Of a stretch of DNA of 64,000 nucleotides, positions 33,403 to 42,613 are shown in pieces. Under the pieces are notes generated by a model. That model was not told the origin of the DNA and did no database searches. It was given only the letters and a program-made list of their open reading frames with translations. The DNA lies in contig CAVOGE010000007.1 of assembly GCA_963695195.1 (NCBI GenBank), positions 1,116,001 to 1,180,000 on the forward strand, read 5' to 3'. This DNA comes from CF-167 sp963695195 (lineage in GTDB: Bacteria; Chloroflexota; Limnocylindria; QHBO01). The translations under genes were made by a program, and so were the position numbers. Positions within the stretch are counted from its first letter, which is position 1; every line of letters begins with the position of its first letter.

Positions 33403-35391
33403 ATGGTTGACGACCAGCACGAGCACATCGAGCCGGCCGCGGAAGCGGCCACCATCGAGAACCTGCTGCGCGAGGAGCGGACGTTCCCGCCGCCCGCCGC
33501 GTTCGTGGCCAATGCAACGGCCAACGACCCCGATATCTACACCCGCACCGCGACCGACGAGGGATTCCGGGCCTTCTGGGCGGAGGAGTCGAAGCGGATC
33601 GACTGGATCGAGCCGTGGACCGAGCTGCTCGACTGGCAGCTCCCCTATGCGAAGTGGTTCGTCGGCGGCAAGCTCAACATCAGCGTCAACTGCCTCGACC
33701 GCCACGTTGCCAACGGCCTGGGCGACAAGGTCGCGTACCACTGGGAGGGCGAGCCGGGCGACGCGCGCACCCTGACCTACCGCGAACTTCTCGACGAGAC
33801 CTGCCGGATGGCCAATGCCCTCCGCTCCCTGGGAGTGAAGAAGGGCGACAAGGTCGCCATCTATATGCCGATGATCCCCGAGCTGCCGATCGCGATGCTC
33901 GCCTGCGCCCGCATCGGCGCTCCCCATAGCGTCGTCTTTGGCGGCTTTTCAGCGGACGCGCTCGCGGGTCGCATCGACGACGCGCAGTGCACCACGGTGA
34001 TCACCGCCGACGGCGGCTACCGCAAGGGCGCGGCCGTGCACCTCAAGGCGAGCGCGGATGACGCCATGAACCGGAGTCCATCGGTCAAGCACTGTGTCGT
34101 CGTCAGGCGCACCGGCGACCCGGTCGACTGGGACCCAGAGAGGGACCACTGGTGGCACGAGCTGACCGCCGACCAGCCGACCAGCGCGGACCCCGAGCCG
34201 ATGGACTCCGAGGATCTCCTCTACCTGCTGTACACCAGCGGGACGACCGCCAAGCCCAAGGGGATCATGCACACCACCGGTGGCTACCTGGTCGGCACCG
34301 CCGCCACGCATCGGCTCATCTTCGACATCAAGCCCGAGGATGTGTACTGGTGCATGGCCGACATCGGCTGGGTGACCGGCCATTCCTACATCGTCTACGG
34401 GCCGCTGGCCAACGCAACCACGGGGATCATCTACGAGGGTGCCATCGACTTCCCGGAGAAGGACCGATGGGCCCAGATCGCGGCGAAGTACCGGGCCACC
34501 ATCCTGTACACCGCCCCGACCGCCATCCGCGCCCTGATGAAGTACGGCCACGACGAGTTCGCGCGCGACGACCTCTCCTCGCTCCGGCTGCTCGGCTCGG
34601 TCGGTGAGCCGATCAACCCGGAGGCATGGGCGTGGTACTGGAAGTACATCGGTGGCGAACGCTGCCCGGTGGTCGACACGTGGTGGCAGACCGAGACCGG
34701 CATGATCCTGATCACGCCGCTGCCGGGGATCACCACCACCAAGCCGGGGAGCGCCACCTTCCCGTTCCCGGGGATCAAGGCCGACGTGGTGGACGAGGCC
34801 GGCAATTCCGTCCCGCTGGGCGGCGGCGGCTATCTCGTCCTGGAGCGCCCGTGGCCGGCCATGCTGCGCGGCATCTACGGCGACCACGACCGCTACGTGG
34901 AGACGTACTGGAGCCGCTATCCGGGGCGCTACTTCGCCGGCGATGGCTGCAAGCGCGACGACGAGGGCTACTACTGGCTCTTGGGGCGCGTCGACGACGT
35001 GATGAACATCTCCGGGCACCGCATCTCGACCACCGAGGTGGAGTCGGCGCTCGTCTCGCACCCGTCGGTCGCGGAGGCGGCGGTGGTGGGTCGCACCGAC
35101 ACCATGACCGGCCAGGCGATCTTCTCCTACGTGATCCTGCGTTCGGGCTTCGAGGCCTCGGATGCGCTCGGGGCGGAGCTGCGCGAGCACGTCTCCGAGG
35201 TGATCGGCAAGCTGGCGCGCCCCAAGCAGATCATGTTCACGCCGGACCTGCCCAAGACCCGCTCCGGCAAGATCATGCGGCGCCTGCTGCGCGACATCGC
35301 CGAGCAGCGGGCGCTCGGTGACGTGACCACGCTCGCCGACGGGGGGATCGTCAACACCATCCGGGAGCAGTCGGGTCGCGGCGAGGACTGA
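33403..35391 (+). CDS. acs: Acetyl-CoA synthetase
   Basis: 662 residues, the normal length for Acs. The AMP-binding P-loop is YTSGTTAKPKG, followed by GWVTGHSYIVYGPL and WWQTETGMILITPLPG (adenine/acyl site). The C-terminal PKTRSGKIMRRLLR holds the catalytic, acetylation-prone lysine near residue 622. Converts acetate, ATP and CoA to acetyl-CoA in the cytoplasm. ATG at 33403, since the upstream in-frame codons lie inside gene C. A small membrane protein gene follows closely and may be co-transcribed. Confidence 0.96.
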   Translation: MVDDQHEHIEPAAEAATIENLLREERTFPPPAAFVANATANDPDIYTRTATDEGFRAFWAEESKRIDWIEPWTELLDWQLPYAKWFVGGKLNISVNCLDRHVANGLGDKVAYHWEGEPGDARTLTYRELLDETCRMANALRSLGVKKGDKVAIYMPMIPELPIAMLACARIGAPHSVVFGGFSADALAGRIDDAQCTTVITADGGYRKGAAVHLKASADDAMNRSPSVKHCVVVRRTGDPVDWDPERDHWWHELTADQPTSADPEPMDSEDLLYLLYTSGTTAKPKGIMHTTGGYLVGTAATHRLIFDIKPEDVYWCMADIGWVTGHSYIVYGPLANATTGIIYEGAIDFPEKDRWAQIAAKYRATILYTAPTAIRALMKYGHDEFARDDLSSLRLLGSVGEPINPEAWAWYWKYIGGERCPVVDTWWQTETGMILITPLPGITTTKPGSATFPFPGIKADVVDEAGNSVPLGGGGYLVLERPWPAMLRGIYGDHDRYVETYWSRYPGRYFAGDGCKRDDEGYYWLLGRVDDVMNISGHRISTTEVESALVSHPSVAEAAVVGRTDTMTGQAIFSYVILRSGFEASDALGAELREHVSEVIGKLARPKQIMFTPDLPKTRSGKIMRRLLRDIAEQRALGDVTTLADGGIVNTIREQSGRGED

Positions 35392-35404
35392 CAACTTTGC
35401 TACG

Positions 35405-35617
35405 ATGCGCCCCGTGAACATCACCCGCACCCAGCGCGCCATCATCGCCACCGTGGCCGGTGTCGGCTGGCTGGCCTACATGATCGTCGGGCTCCAGCTG
35501 ATCGACGCCATCGCGCCGACCAAGCACGGCGCCGGGCCCGAGGGGCTGGCCGCATTCATCGGCCTGGTGTCGGGCGTGTTCGTGGCCGGCATCGTGATGT
35601 GGGCCGCCTCCGACTGA
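35405..35617 (+). CDS. Small two-helix membrane protein, hypothetical
   Basis: 70 residues, or 67 from a GTG at 35414. Two hydrophobic segments: AIIATVAGVGWLAYMIVGL and AAFIGLVSGVFVAGIVMWAA. No known domain. It lies 13 bp after acs on the same strand. Confidence 0.65.
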   Translation: MRPVNITRTQRAIIATVAGVGWLAYMIVGLQLIDAIAPTKHGAGPEGLAAFIGLVSGVFVAGIVMWAASD

Positions 35618-35671
35618 CGCTCAGCAGGCCGGGGCGTCGATCGGCCATCTAGGTCCCCTGTCTTCGACGGT

Positions 35672-35896
35672 CTACCACGTCACGTAGTTCATCGGCACGT
35701 GGGGGGCGTGACGCCTGTCGCGCTACTACGTGGGGTAGTACCTCGGCACGTCCGCGGCATTCCGCGTGTCGCCGTACTACGTGACGTAGTGCCATCCTGC
35801 GTTTCACGCGCTAATCGGCTGCCACCGACGGGCATACGTGCTGTTGAACTACGTCACGTGGTACCGCTCCCGGTACCGCTGCCGCTCACGTGGTAC
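35672..35896. repeat. Family C inverted-repeat element (copy C3)
   Basis: CTACCACGTCACGTAGTTCA (35672-35691) is answered by TTGAACTACGTCACGTGGTA (about 35843-35862). Inner arms ACTACGTGGGGTAGTAC (about 35724-35740) and GTACTACGTGACGTAG lie between, and a further partial arm CACGTGGTAC is at 35887-35896. The 395-bp gap between the small membrane gene and the convergent nitrilase gene holds nothing else I can support. Confidence 0.75.
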
Positions 35897-36012
35897 CGCT
35901 CCCGCAACCGCTCCCTAACCCGCGCCCGCACCGGCATCCGAGCTCGGCGGCACGCTACGCCAGGGGTCCCCGCACCGATGCGCCGCGCTCACCGCGCGGC
36001 GGTCCCTGCTTC

Positions 36013-36870
36013 CTACCGATCCGGGTGGTGGCGGTCCACGGCGGGGCGCAGCAGCCGGTCGTAGAGGCCGGGGCGCCGATCGGCCATCGTGTCCCACTCG
36101 TGCTCGCCGGGTCGCCGCCGTACGTGCGTGGCGCGCGCGGCCTCCGGATCGATCTCCCCGATGATCATCTCTTCCGTGGTGTCGCTCGCCATCGCCATCT
36201 GGTTTCCGTCGTAGTCGATCAGCAGCGAGCGGCCGATGAAGGTCACGTCGCGCTCGGTCCCCACCCGATCGGCGGCGAGCAGGTAGCAGTGGTTCTCGGC
36301 CGCGCGCGCCGGGGCGAAGATCCCCGGGTGGAAGTTCACGCCGACCGGCCAGTTGGTGGGCAGCGCGATCAGGTCGGCCCCCTCCAGCGCGCAGACGCGG
36401 GCCGCCTCCGGGAAGCGCAGGTCGTAGCAGATCAGCACGCCCAGCCGCAGGCCGGCGACCTCCACCACCCACGGGGCGTCGGGCCCGGGCGTGGCGAATC
36501 GGTCGATGCCCAGGAAGGGGAGGTGCATCTTGCGATACTTGAAGCGGCGTCCGTCCGGCGACATCACCAGCGCCGAGTTGAAGATCTCGTCAGCCTCGGC
36601 CTCGAGCGTGCCGCACACGATGGTGATCGCCAGCTTGGCGGAAAGGCCGGCCAGGAGTTCGGCCGCCACCACTCCGGCTCGACGGGCGACCGGTAGGGCC
36701 TCTTCGAGCGAGGTGAAGGCATAGCCGGTCGTCGCGGCCTCCGGCAGGACGACGAGACTCGCCCCGGCCTGCGCCGCATCGACCACCCAGCGCTCGATGC
36801 GCTCGAGGTTGCGATCGACCTCGCCGAGCTGCGGATCGATCTGGCAGGCCGCCACCTTCACCATCGGCAT
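36013..36870 (-). CDS. Carbon-nitrogen hydrolase (nitrilase superfamily)
   Basis: 285 residues. Catalytic triad visible: E44 in VVLPEAATTGY, K114 in KYRKMHLPFLG and C148 in VLICYDLRFPEAAR. The family hydrolyses amides or nitriles; this sequence is closest in style to omega-amidase or carbamoylase-type members, but the substrate is not readable. ATG at 36870 has AAGGAGAG upstream. Cytoplasmic. Confidence 0.92.
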   Translation of the reverse strand: MPMVKVAACQIDPQLGEVDRNLERIERWVVDAAQAGASLVVLPEAATTGYAFTSLEEALPVARRAGVVAAELLAGLSAKLAITIVCGTLEAEADEIFNSALVMSPDGRRFKYRKMHLPFLGIDRFATPGPDAPWVVEVAGLRLGVLICYDLRFPEAARVCALEGADLIALPTNWPVGVNFHPGIFAPARAAENHCYLLAADRVGTERDVTFIGRSLLIDYDGNQMAMASDTTEEMIIGEIDPEAARATHVRRRPGEHEWDTMADRRPGLYDRLLRPAVDRHHPDR

Positions 36871-36940
36871 CGGTCTCTCCTTCGCGCTACCCTACGCCGG
36901 GCCATCTTACGCGGCCCACACGGCCGACAGGAGATGACCC

Positions 36941-37393
36941 ATGCCCGATACGCCCCTGGTCAGCCCTTCGGACTTCGACTTCTGGATCGGCGAATGGGAT
37001 CTCTCCTGGACCGACGGATCTCACGTAGTGCACGGACGCAACGTTATCTCCAGGGTGCTGAACGATCACGTGATCCTCGAGGAGTTTGACGGACGGCCCG
37101 GCGCCGATCTGCGCGGCATGAGCGTCTCGACCATCAGCGCCGAGACAGGCCTCTGGCACCAGACCTGGGTCGATGACAGCGGCGGCTACCTCGATTTTCG
37201 CGGCGGCCTGCGGGATGGCGAGATGATCCTGGTGCGCGAGGCCACCCGCGACGGTGCGACCTTCCGCCAGCGCATGCTCTGGACCGATATCGGCCCCGAT
37301 TCGATCGAGTGGCGCTGGCAGCGCTCGACCGATGTGGGTGCGCCGTGGGAGACGGTCTGGGCCGTCAGCTACCGTCGAGCGGGGGGAGCGTGA
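36941..37393 (+). CDS. DUF1579-like/lipocalin-type small protein
   Basis: 150 residues, beginning PSDFDFWIGEWDLSW, the hallmark of DUF1579-like beta-barrel proteins. Later strands include HVILEEFDGRPG and WRWQRSTDVGAPWETVWAVSY. Ligand unknown. Preceded by AGGAG; the stop overlaps the EamA start (GTGA). Confidence 0.72.
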   Translation: MPDTPLVSPSDFDFWIGEWDLSWTDGSHVVHGRNVISRVLNDHVILEEFDGRPGADLRGMSVSTISAETGLWHQTWVDDSGGYLDFRGGLRDGEMILVREATRDGATFRQRMLWTDIGPDSIEWRWQRSTDVGAPWETVWAVSYRRAGGA

Positions 37394-38301
37394 GGCGCGT
37401 ACTTCCCCTGGCCTTCGTTGGCCTGGGCCTGATCTGGGGATCGTCGTTCCTGTGGATCAAGATCGGGATCGAGGAGATGAATGCCGCAACGCTGGTGGCG
37501 TACCGGCTCACCGTCGCCGCGGCCGCGATGCTGCTCTACCTGCGCGTGACCGGGCAGCGGATCTCGCTGCGGCCGCGCGAGCTGGCGCCCCTGGCCGTGC
37601 TCGGCCTGATCGCGACCTCGCTGCCGATCTTCCTCATCAGCTGGGGCGAGCACTACATCGACTCCGGGACCGCGGCCGTCCTCAACGCGCTGGTCCCGAT
37701 CTTCAGCCTGATCATCGCCGGCATGATCATGCGTATCGAGTCGGTCACGCTCGTCCGGGTGCTGGGGGTCCTGATCGGGTTCGCCGGCAGCGCCGTGCTC
37801 GCCTCGCGTGAGTTCGCCGCTCGCGGCGACGCGCTCGCGCTCCTCGGAGCCGCCGCGGTGGTCGTCGCCTCCGTCTCGTACGCCCTCGGCGGGATCTACT
37901 CGCGCTCGCGGATCCAGGGCACGCCGCGATACGTGGTGGCCGGCGGGAACCTCACCTTCGGCGCCATCTACATGTGGATCTACGTCCTGGCCACCGGAGC
38001 CGATCCGGCCCTGCCCACGCAGCTCGGGAGCATCGTGGCCGTGCTGTGGCTGGGCCTGCTCGGCTCGTTCTTCGCCTTCATCCTGTACTACTACCTGCTG
38101 ACACACCTCGAGGCGACGGTGGCCACCATGGTCACGTACCTCTTCCCCGTGGTCGGCGTGGCGCTCGGCGTCTTCTTCCTCGGCGAACTGCTCGACACAC
38201 GCCTGGTGGTTGGCACGACCCTGGTCGTCATCGGGCTCGTGGTGGTCAGCCTTCGCTATGATCAGATCGTGAGGCGCTGGGCGGGCCTTCGGGCCAGATG
38301 A
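37390..38301 (+). CDS. EamA/DMT-family transporter
   Basis: 303 residues from the GTG at 37390, with about ten hydrophobic segments in two EamA repeats (GLGLIWGSSFLWIKIGIEEM in the first, GLLGSFFAFILYYYLL in the second). Typically exports amino acids or small metabolites. It overlaps its upstream and downstream genes by 4 bp. Confidence 0.92.
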   Translation: MRRVLPLAFVGLGLIWGSSFLWIKIGIEEMNAATLVAYRLTVAAAAMLLYLRVTGQRISLRPRELAPLAVLGLIATSLPIFLISWGEHYIDSGTAAVLNALVPIFSLIIAGMIMRIESVTLVRVLGVLIGFAGSAVLASREFAARGDALALLGAAAVVVASVSYALGGIYSRSRIQGTPRYVVAGGNLTFGAIYMWIYVLATGADPALPTQLGSIVAVLWLGLLGSFFAFILYYYLLTHLEATVATMVTYLFPVVGVALGVFFLGELLDTRLVVGTTLVVIGLVVVSLRYDQIVRRWAGLRAR

Positions 38302-39623
38302 CCGAATCACGCGACGGCGAGCCGCGGGACGAGGAGCCGCAGGACGGGGACGAGCCGGTCACGCCCGGCGAGTCCGACTGGCCTGAGCGCGACCTTGGTG
38401 CCGGTGCGGCGGAGGACGAAGCGCCTCCCCCGAGCGTCGAGGAGGGGGACGCGTCGACCACCTTCTCGGTCGATGCCCTCGAGCGCAGGGGCTGGGACGT
38501 GCGACAGCACGGCGATCGCCGGCGGCCGACCACCGCGGAGCAGGCGGTCCCCTGGCTGATCGGGATCATCCTTGCCCTTACCGGCATGGTGATCGTGCTG
38601 CTGGCGCTCATCTTCGTCGGGCCCGACGGGGCCGGCGTCGGGCCATCCCCGACTCCGACCGTGCAGCCATCGGTCTCGATCTCCGTGGCGCCAACCCCTT
38701 CGCAGACCGCTGTCCCGACCGAGGTGCCGACCGCGACTCCGACACCGCCACCGACGTACGGGGCGCTCGAGATGGTCTACCTGAACCGGGCGACCGCGGC
38801 AGCCCCGGTCACCCTGCTGCGACGCGACTTCAGCACCACGACCGATCCGACCACGGTGGCACAGGCCGCGCAGGGCGTCACCGGCTACACGTGGGCACCG
38901 GATGGGCGCAACGGTGCGGCGATCATCGCCGGCGCCGTCGTGGCGCTCACGCCGGGCGAGGATTCGCGGCCGCTGGCGGAGTCGGCGAATGCCATCGCCT
39001 TCGGCCTCGACTCGGCCACCGTCTACGCCATGCGGGTCGTGCGCAACGGTGCGAACGATGACGCCACGCTGCTCGGGATCGACTTCGCCAGCGGCGATAG
39101 CGAGGCGATCGCCACCATCACCTTCCCCCACGTCGCCACCTTCCCCGACCCCGCCCTGCGCGAGTCGCAGTTCGTGGACGACGGCGGGCTGGTGCGCATC
39201 TACCCGACCCTCGACGGCAAGCTGATCATCTGGATCCTGGCTGCTCCGGCTGTCTACCGGATCGACCCGACCGATGGCGCGGTGACCGAGGTGGTTCGTC
39301 GCCCGATCCTCTGGTCGCCCGACGAGGAGTACCACCTGGACCTGATCGAGAAGTCGGGCACGGTCACCACGCTGGCGCTGCGCAACCGGGCCGGCTCCAC
39401 GATCGCGGCGGTGGATGTCGCCGGCCTGGTCAGCCACGTCCGCTGGGCAGGCTCGAGCAACGAGGTCGTCTTCACCCTTGGCCGCAGCTCGCCGGGCGGT
39501 GGCGTGCGCCAGGACCTCTACGTCTGGGACCTGGTCCAGGGCAAGGCGCCGTCGCCGCTGACCAGCAATGGCGCCGCGTTCGGTGCCGAGTGGCTGGGCG
39601 TTCGCCAGGTATGGCTGCCGTGA
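38298..39623 (+). CDS. Membrane-anchored protein with C-terminal beta-propeller-like domain
   Basis: 441 residues. Acidic cytoplasmic N-terminus of about 85 residues, one membrane segment (WLIGIILALTGMVIVLLALIFV), a Thr-Pro linker and an extracellular domain with repeated blade-like units (GYTWAPDGRNGAAIIAG, HVRWAGSSNEVVFTLG) resembling TolB/WD40-type propellers. No enzyme motif. Overlaps the EamA gene by 4 bp. Confidence 0.7.
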   Translation: MTESRDGEPRDEEPQDGDEPVTPGESDWPERDLGAGAAEDEAPPPSVEEGDASTTFSVDALERRGWDVRQHGDRRRPTTAEQAVPWLIGIILALTGMVIVLLALIFVGPDGAGVGPSPTPTVQPSVSISVAPTPSQTAVPTEVPTATPTPPPTYGALEMVYLNRATAAAPVTLLRRDFSTTTDPTTVAQAAQGVTGYTWAPDGRNGAAIIAGAVVALTPGEDSRPLAESANAIAFGLDSATVYAMRVVRNGANDDATLLGIDFASGDSEAIATITFPHVATFPDPALRESQFVDDGGLVRIYPTLDGKLIIWILAAPAVYRIDPTDGAVTEVVRRPILWSPDEEYHLDLIEKSGTVTTLALRNRAGSTIAAVDVAGLVSHVRWAGSSNEVVFTLGRSSPGGGVRQDLYVWDLVQGKAPSPLTSNGAAFGAEWLGVRQVWLP

Positions 39624-39633
39624 GGGTCACCTG

Positions 39634-39984
39634 ATGCCGGCACAGGAGATCGTCAACCCGATCGGCGTGGAGCTCGACGAGACCGCCCGCCGCATGCGAA
39701 TCCGCTGGGATGACGGGCACCTCGGCGAGTGGAACTGGCAGACGCTGCGGCGCGCCTGCCCGTGCGCCCTGTGCGCCGGCGAGGGGAATCTGCCCGGAGT
39801 CGTCACCCTGGAGACCTACTTCAACCCGCAACAGACGACGGTTGAGCGGGTGAAATGGATCGGCCGATATGCCCTGGCGCCGATCTGGGCCGATGGCCAT
39901 GACACCGGCCTGTTCACCTATCTGAAGCTGCGCGCCATGTGCGAGTGCGACGAGCACGCGGCCGAGAGCCAGGCGGGCCGATGA
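39634..39984 (+). CDS. DUF971 (GBBH-like N-terminal) domain protein
   Basis: 116 residues. EIVNPIGVELDETARRMRIRWDDGH, then LRRACPCALCAGE and YALAPIWADGHDTGLFTYLKL. DUF971 is the N-terminal module of gamma-butyrobetaine hydroxylase and stands alone in many bacteria, often near Fe-S or Mrp genes. The CxCxxC cluster could bind a metal. Its stop overlaps the PIG-L gene. Confidence 0.85.
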   Translation: MPAQEIVNPIGVELDETARRMRIRWDDGHLGEWNWQTLRRACPCALCAGEGNLPGVVTLETYFNPQQTTVERVKWIGRYALAPIWADGHDTGLFTYLKLRAMCECDEHAAESQAGR

Positions 39985-40946
39985 GCGCGTCCGGCGGCCT
40001 GCTGCTGGTCCATGCCCACCCCGACGACGAGGTCTTCAGCACCGGGGGCCTGATTGCGCGCTCCGTGGCCGAGGGGCGTCGGGTGGACCTCGTGGTCTGC
40101 ACCGGCGGCGAGGAGGGGGAGATCCACGACCCCGACCTCGCCGAGGATGAGGCGCGGCCGCGGATCGCCGAGATCCGCGCTGCCGAGCTCGCCTGCTCCA
40201 TTGCGCTCCTCGGTGGTGACGGCCCCGGTGAGCTGCATCTGCACAAGCTCGGCTACCGCGACAGCGGCATGATCGACACCGAGCCGAACGCGCATCCCGA
40301 CTCGTTCTGGCAGGCCGACATGGACGAAGCGACGGGGCGCCTGACCGCGATCATCCGGGCCGCACGCCCCGCCGTGGTGGTCACCTACGACGCCGACGGG
40401 ATGTACGGGCACCCCGATCACATCAACGCCCACCGCGTGGCGGTCGCCGCCATGCAGGCTTCTGCCGATCCGTCCCGCTTCCCCGGGGCGGGCGCAGCGC
40501 ACGGGGTCGACAAGTTCTACGAGGTCGCCTTCAACCGCGACGCCTGGATCGCCTTGCTCACGGAGATGCACGGCCGCGGCATTCCGCTGCCGTGGGACTT
40601 CGACATGGACGCACTCACCGGCGAGGCCGATGCGTTGAACCCCACCAACGTGGAGGCGGCGCGGCAGGTGGTCGACCAGGTCGCGGCGGGGGAGGAACCG
40701 TCCGCCTTCGGGACCCCCGCGGCGGAGATCACCGCGATCGTTGACGTGGAGCCGTACCTCGCGCGGAAGCGGGCCGCCATGGCCTGCCACCGGACCCAGC
40801 TCCAGGATTTCGGGTGGGCGCTGGAACTTCCCGAGGACCTCCAGCGGCTCGCCCTGACGCGCGAGTCGTTCGTCCTGACCCGATGGCCGACCCGCGGCAT
40901 TCTCGACGGCCACCGCGAGGAGTCACTCTTCGACGGGCTCCACTAG
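39981..40946 (+). CDS. PIG-L/LmbE family deacetylase (MshB/Mca-like)
   Basis: 321 residues from the ATG at 39981. Zinc motifs LLVHAHPDDEVFSTGG (HPDDE) and YGHPDHINAHRVA (HPDH) are those of GlcNAc-PI de-N-acetylases. Length and TYDADGMYGHPDH resemble the mycothiol enzymes MshB and Mca. Whether this organism makes mycothiol is unknown, as no mshA/C/D is in the window. Confidence 0.9.
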   Translation: MSASGGLLLVHAHPDDEVFSTGGLIARSVAEGRRVDLVVCTGGEEGEIHDPDLAEDEARPRIAEIRAAELACSIALLGGDGPGELHLHKLGYRDSGMIDTEPNAHPDSFWQADMDEATGRLTAIIRAARPAVVVTYDADGMYGHPDHINAHRVAVAAMQASADPSRFPGAGAAHGVDKFYEVAFNRDAWIALLTEMHGRGIPLPWDFDMDALTGEADALNPTNVEAARQVVDQVAAGEEPSAFGTPAAEITAIVDVEPYLARKRAAMACHRTQLQDFGWALELPEDLQRLALTRESFVLTRWPTRGILDGHREESLFDGLH

Positions 40947-40960
40947 CCACGACCCGGTCA

Positions 40961-41020
40961 GCCGCGATCAGCCGCGATCAGCCGCGATCATCCGCGATCA
41001 GCCGCGATCAGCCGCGATCA
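40961..41020. repeat. 10-bp tandem repeat, six units
   Basis: Six units of GCCGCGATCA (the fourth reads TCCGCGATCA), starting 15 bp after the PIG-L stop and ending 8 bp before element B1. Confidence 0.9.
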
Positions 41021-41028
41021 CCCTGTAG

Positions 41029-41145
41029 TCACCCCGTGCATACAACGGCCAAGATCACTCGCAATCCGCCCTCTGCATGGCCGTTTGGTCAGACCATGAC
41101 TGCGGAGGCCAGGAATCGGTCCCTCCTTGGCCGTTGTAGCCATCG
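41029..41145. repeat. Family B element, copy B1 (117 bp)
   Basis: 117 bp identical to 41912-42028, same orientation. TACAACGGCCAAG (41041-41053) and CTTGGCCGTTGTA (41126-41138) are perfect 13-bp inverted repeats; an inner inverted motif is ATGGCCGTTT. It flanks the 3' side of HTH gene B. Confidence 0.95.
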
Positions 41146-41201
41146 GATGACGATGGCAGTCAGGTCGCCACACCACGTACAGCACATGGCCTTGCGGCGC
41201 G

Positions 41202-41858
41202 CTACATGACGACAATTCCGTTCCCGCCCGGATCGCGTCCCGAGCGCAGCGCCGCCAGGATCGTCCGGGTGGCGAGGGGGAACGCTTCCCGAAGGACCGG
41301 TCCAGCCTCCGCGACCGCACGACGGTTGCCGTGCGACCCGGCAACGACAAGAATGATCCGCTGTATCCCCGAGTCGCGTTGCTTGCGCATCAGTGGCCGG
41401 ATCTGTGCCTGAGCGTCTCGGAGCCGGCTGATGAATTCGTGGGCGATGCGAATCGCCCCCCGGGAGAGAACGAGGTCGAAGGCCCGCAGATCGGGCGGTG
41501 GTCCGACCGGCACCTCGAGCGCGATCGCCCATACCCCGGGCGCCACGATCTCACGGTATCGGTTCATCATCTGGAGCTGGCGCGCGTCGCGGAGCCGTCC
41601 GGAAGTCGGGTACAACTGAAGGCTCAGGCGCAGACCGACCGCAGCGGCGTGCGCCGCGAGATCCTCGACGGTGACGCGCCGCGCGGCGTTGCGCTCGACC
41701 CGCCCGATGGCCGATGGCGACCTCCGCAGTGCTCGGCCGATATCCGCCTGCCGAAGCCCGTCGGCGACCCGTGCTTCACGAAGGTCGGCGCCTTGCTCGG
41801 CCACCAATCGGCGAGCGAGGAGCCGCGCCTCATCCACCCGGGTCAGACGGTTTGCCAC
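41202..41858 (-). CDS. XRE-type HTH protein with PD-(D/E)XK-like C-terminal domain (gene B)
   Basis: 218 residues. HTH at about 24-58 (DLREARVADGLRQADIGRAL, RSPSAIGRVERN). The C-terminal domain keeps E115 (ALEVPV), D128 (DLRAFDLVL), E141 (IAHEFISRL), D148 and Q150/Q152 (DAQAQIR), then IILVVAGSHGNRR and FPLATRTILAAL. Homologous along its length to the proteins at 32706 and 58614. It lies between two identical direct 117-bp repeats, so gene plus repeats form a 1.0-kb unit (41029-42028). It could be a repressor, a nuclease acting on the repeats, or both. Confidence 0.78.
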   Translation of the reverse strand: MANRLTRVDEARLLARRLVAEQGADLREARVADGLRQADIGRALRRSPSAIGRVERNAARRVTVEDLAAHAAAVGLRLSLQLYPTSGRLRDARQLQMMNRYREIVAPGVWAIALEVPVGPPPDLRAFDLVLSRGAIRIAHEFISRLRDAQAQIRPLMRKQRDSGIQRIILVVAGSHGNRRAVAEAGPVLREAFPLATRTILAALRSGRDPGGNGIVVM

Positions 41859-41911
41859 GGACCGATCATCCGGCCTGCAGCCTTACTACCCGGTTATCCC
41901 TGACGTTGCCC

Positions 41912-42028
41912 TCACCCCGTGCATACAACGGCCAAGATCACTCGCAATCCGCCCTCTGCATGGCCGTTTGGTCAGACCATGACTGCGGAGGCCAGGAATC
42001 GGTCCCTCCTTGGCCGTTGTAGCCATCG
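41912..42028. repeat. Family B element, copy B2 (117 bp)
   Basis: Identical to B1 over 117 bp in the same orientation. It lies 54 bp upstream of the gene B start, so its palindromic arms could serve as operator. It also lies about 60 bp from the 3' end of the convergently read Ddn-like gene region. Confidence 0.95.
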
Positions 42029-42091
42029 CGTGCCAACGCCGCCTGCGCAACGGCTGTCAGCCGGTCGGCCTGGCCGCGACGCGCCGCGACG

Positions 42092-42553
42092 CTAGTCGCG
42101 CTCGAGCACGACCAGCGGGATCGTCCGCTGCGCCCACTCCAGGTACGCCTCGTACCCCGGGTAGGCGGCATTCACGAGCTCCCACAGCCGCGCGTACTCC
42201 TGGCCATCGGCCTCACGGGCCCGTACCGCACGGCGCTCGCGCCGCACCTGCGCCATCGCCCCGGGATCTGCGCGCAGGTTGAGCACCCATGCCGGCACGT
42301 GCCGGCTGCCGCCGTTCGAGCCGACCACAACCAGGCGATCGCCATCGGGATACGCCCACAGCGCCGCGGTCCGTGCGCGGCCGCTGCGGCGTCCGGTGGT
42401 GGTCAACAGGATCGTGAGATTGCCGAGCGATCGGCCGAGCAGCCCCGCGCCACCGGTCCATCGGTACAGCGGTGGGTGCAGCAGCCGCGAGATCGGGTTC
42501 ACGCCGGCAATGCCGACGATCCGGAACCAGAGGCGTTGCAGGCGTTCGCGCAT
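42092..42553 (-). CDS. F420-dependent nitroreductase-family protein (Ddn/DUF385-like)
   Basis: 153 residues with the split beta-barrel pattern of deazaflavin-dependent reductases: LLTTTGRRSGRARTAALWAYPDGDRLVVVGSNGGS, then PAWVLNLRADPGAMAQV and a terminal YLEWAQRTIPLVVLER. The family binds F420H2 and reduces quinones or nitroaromatics. Agrees with the cof operon in the same window. Cytoplasmic or membrane-peripheral. Confidence 0.92.
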   Translation of the reverse strand: MRERLQRLWFRIVGIAGVNPISRLLHPPLYRWTGGAGLLGRSLGNLTILLTTTGRRSGRARTAALWAYPDGDRLVVVGSNGGSRHVPAWVLNLRADPGAMAQVRRERRAVRAREADGQEYARLWELVNAAYPGYEAYLEWAQRTIPLVVLERD

Positions 42554-42613
42554 GCCGCGCAGGGTAGCGCGGACCTTCCCATGACGGCCCGCGTTCGCTA
42601 AGGTGTCTCTCCC

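Noticed and set aside
40961..41020. Possible CRISPR array
   Set aside because: Units are 10 bp and contiguous without spacers, and no cas genes are present.
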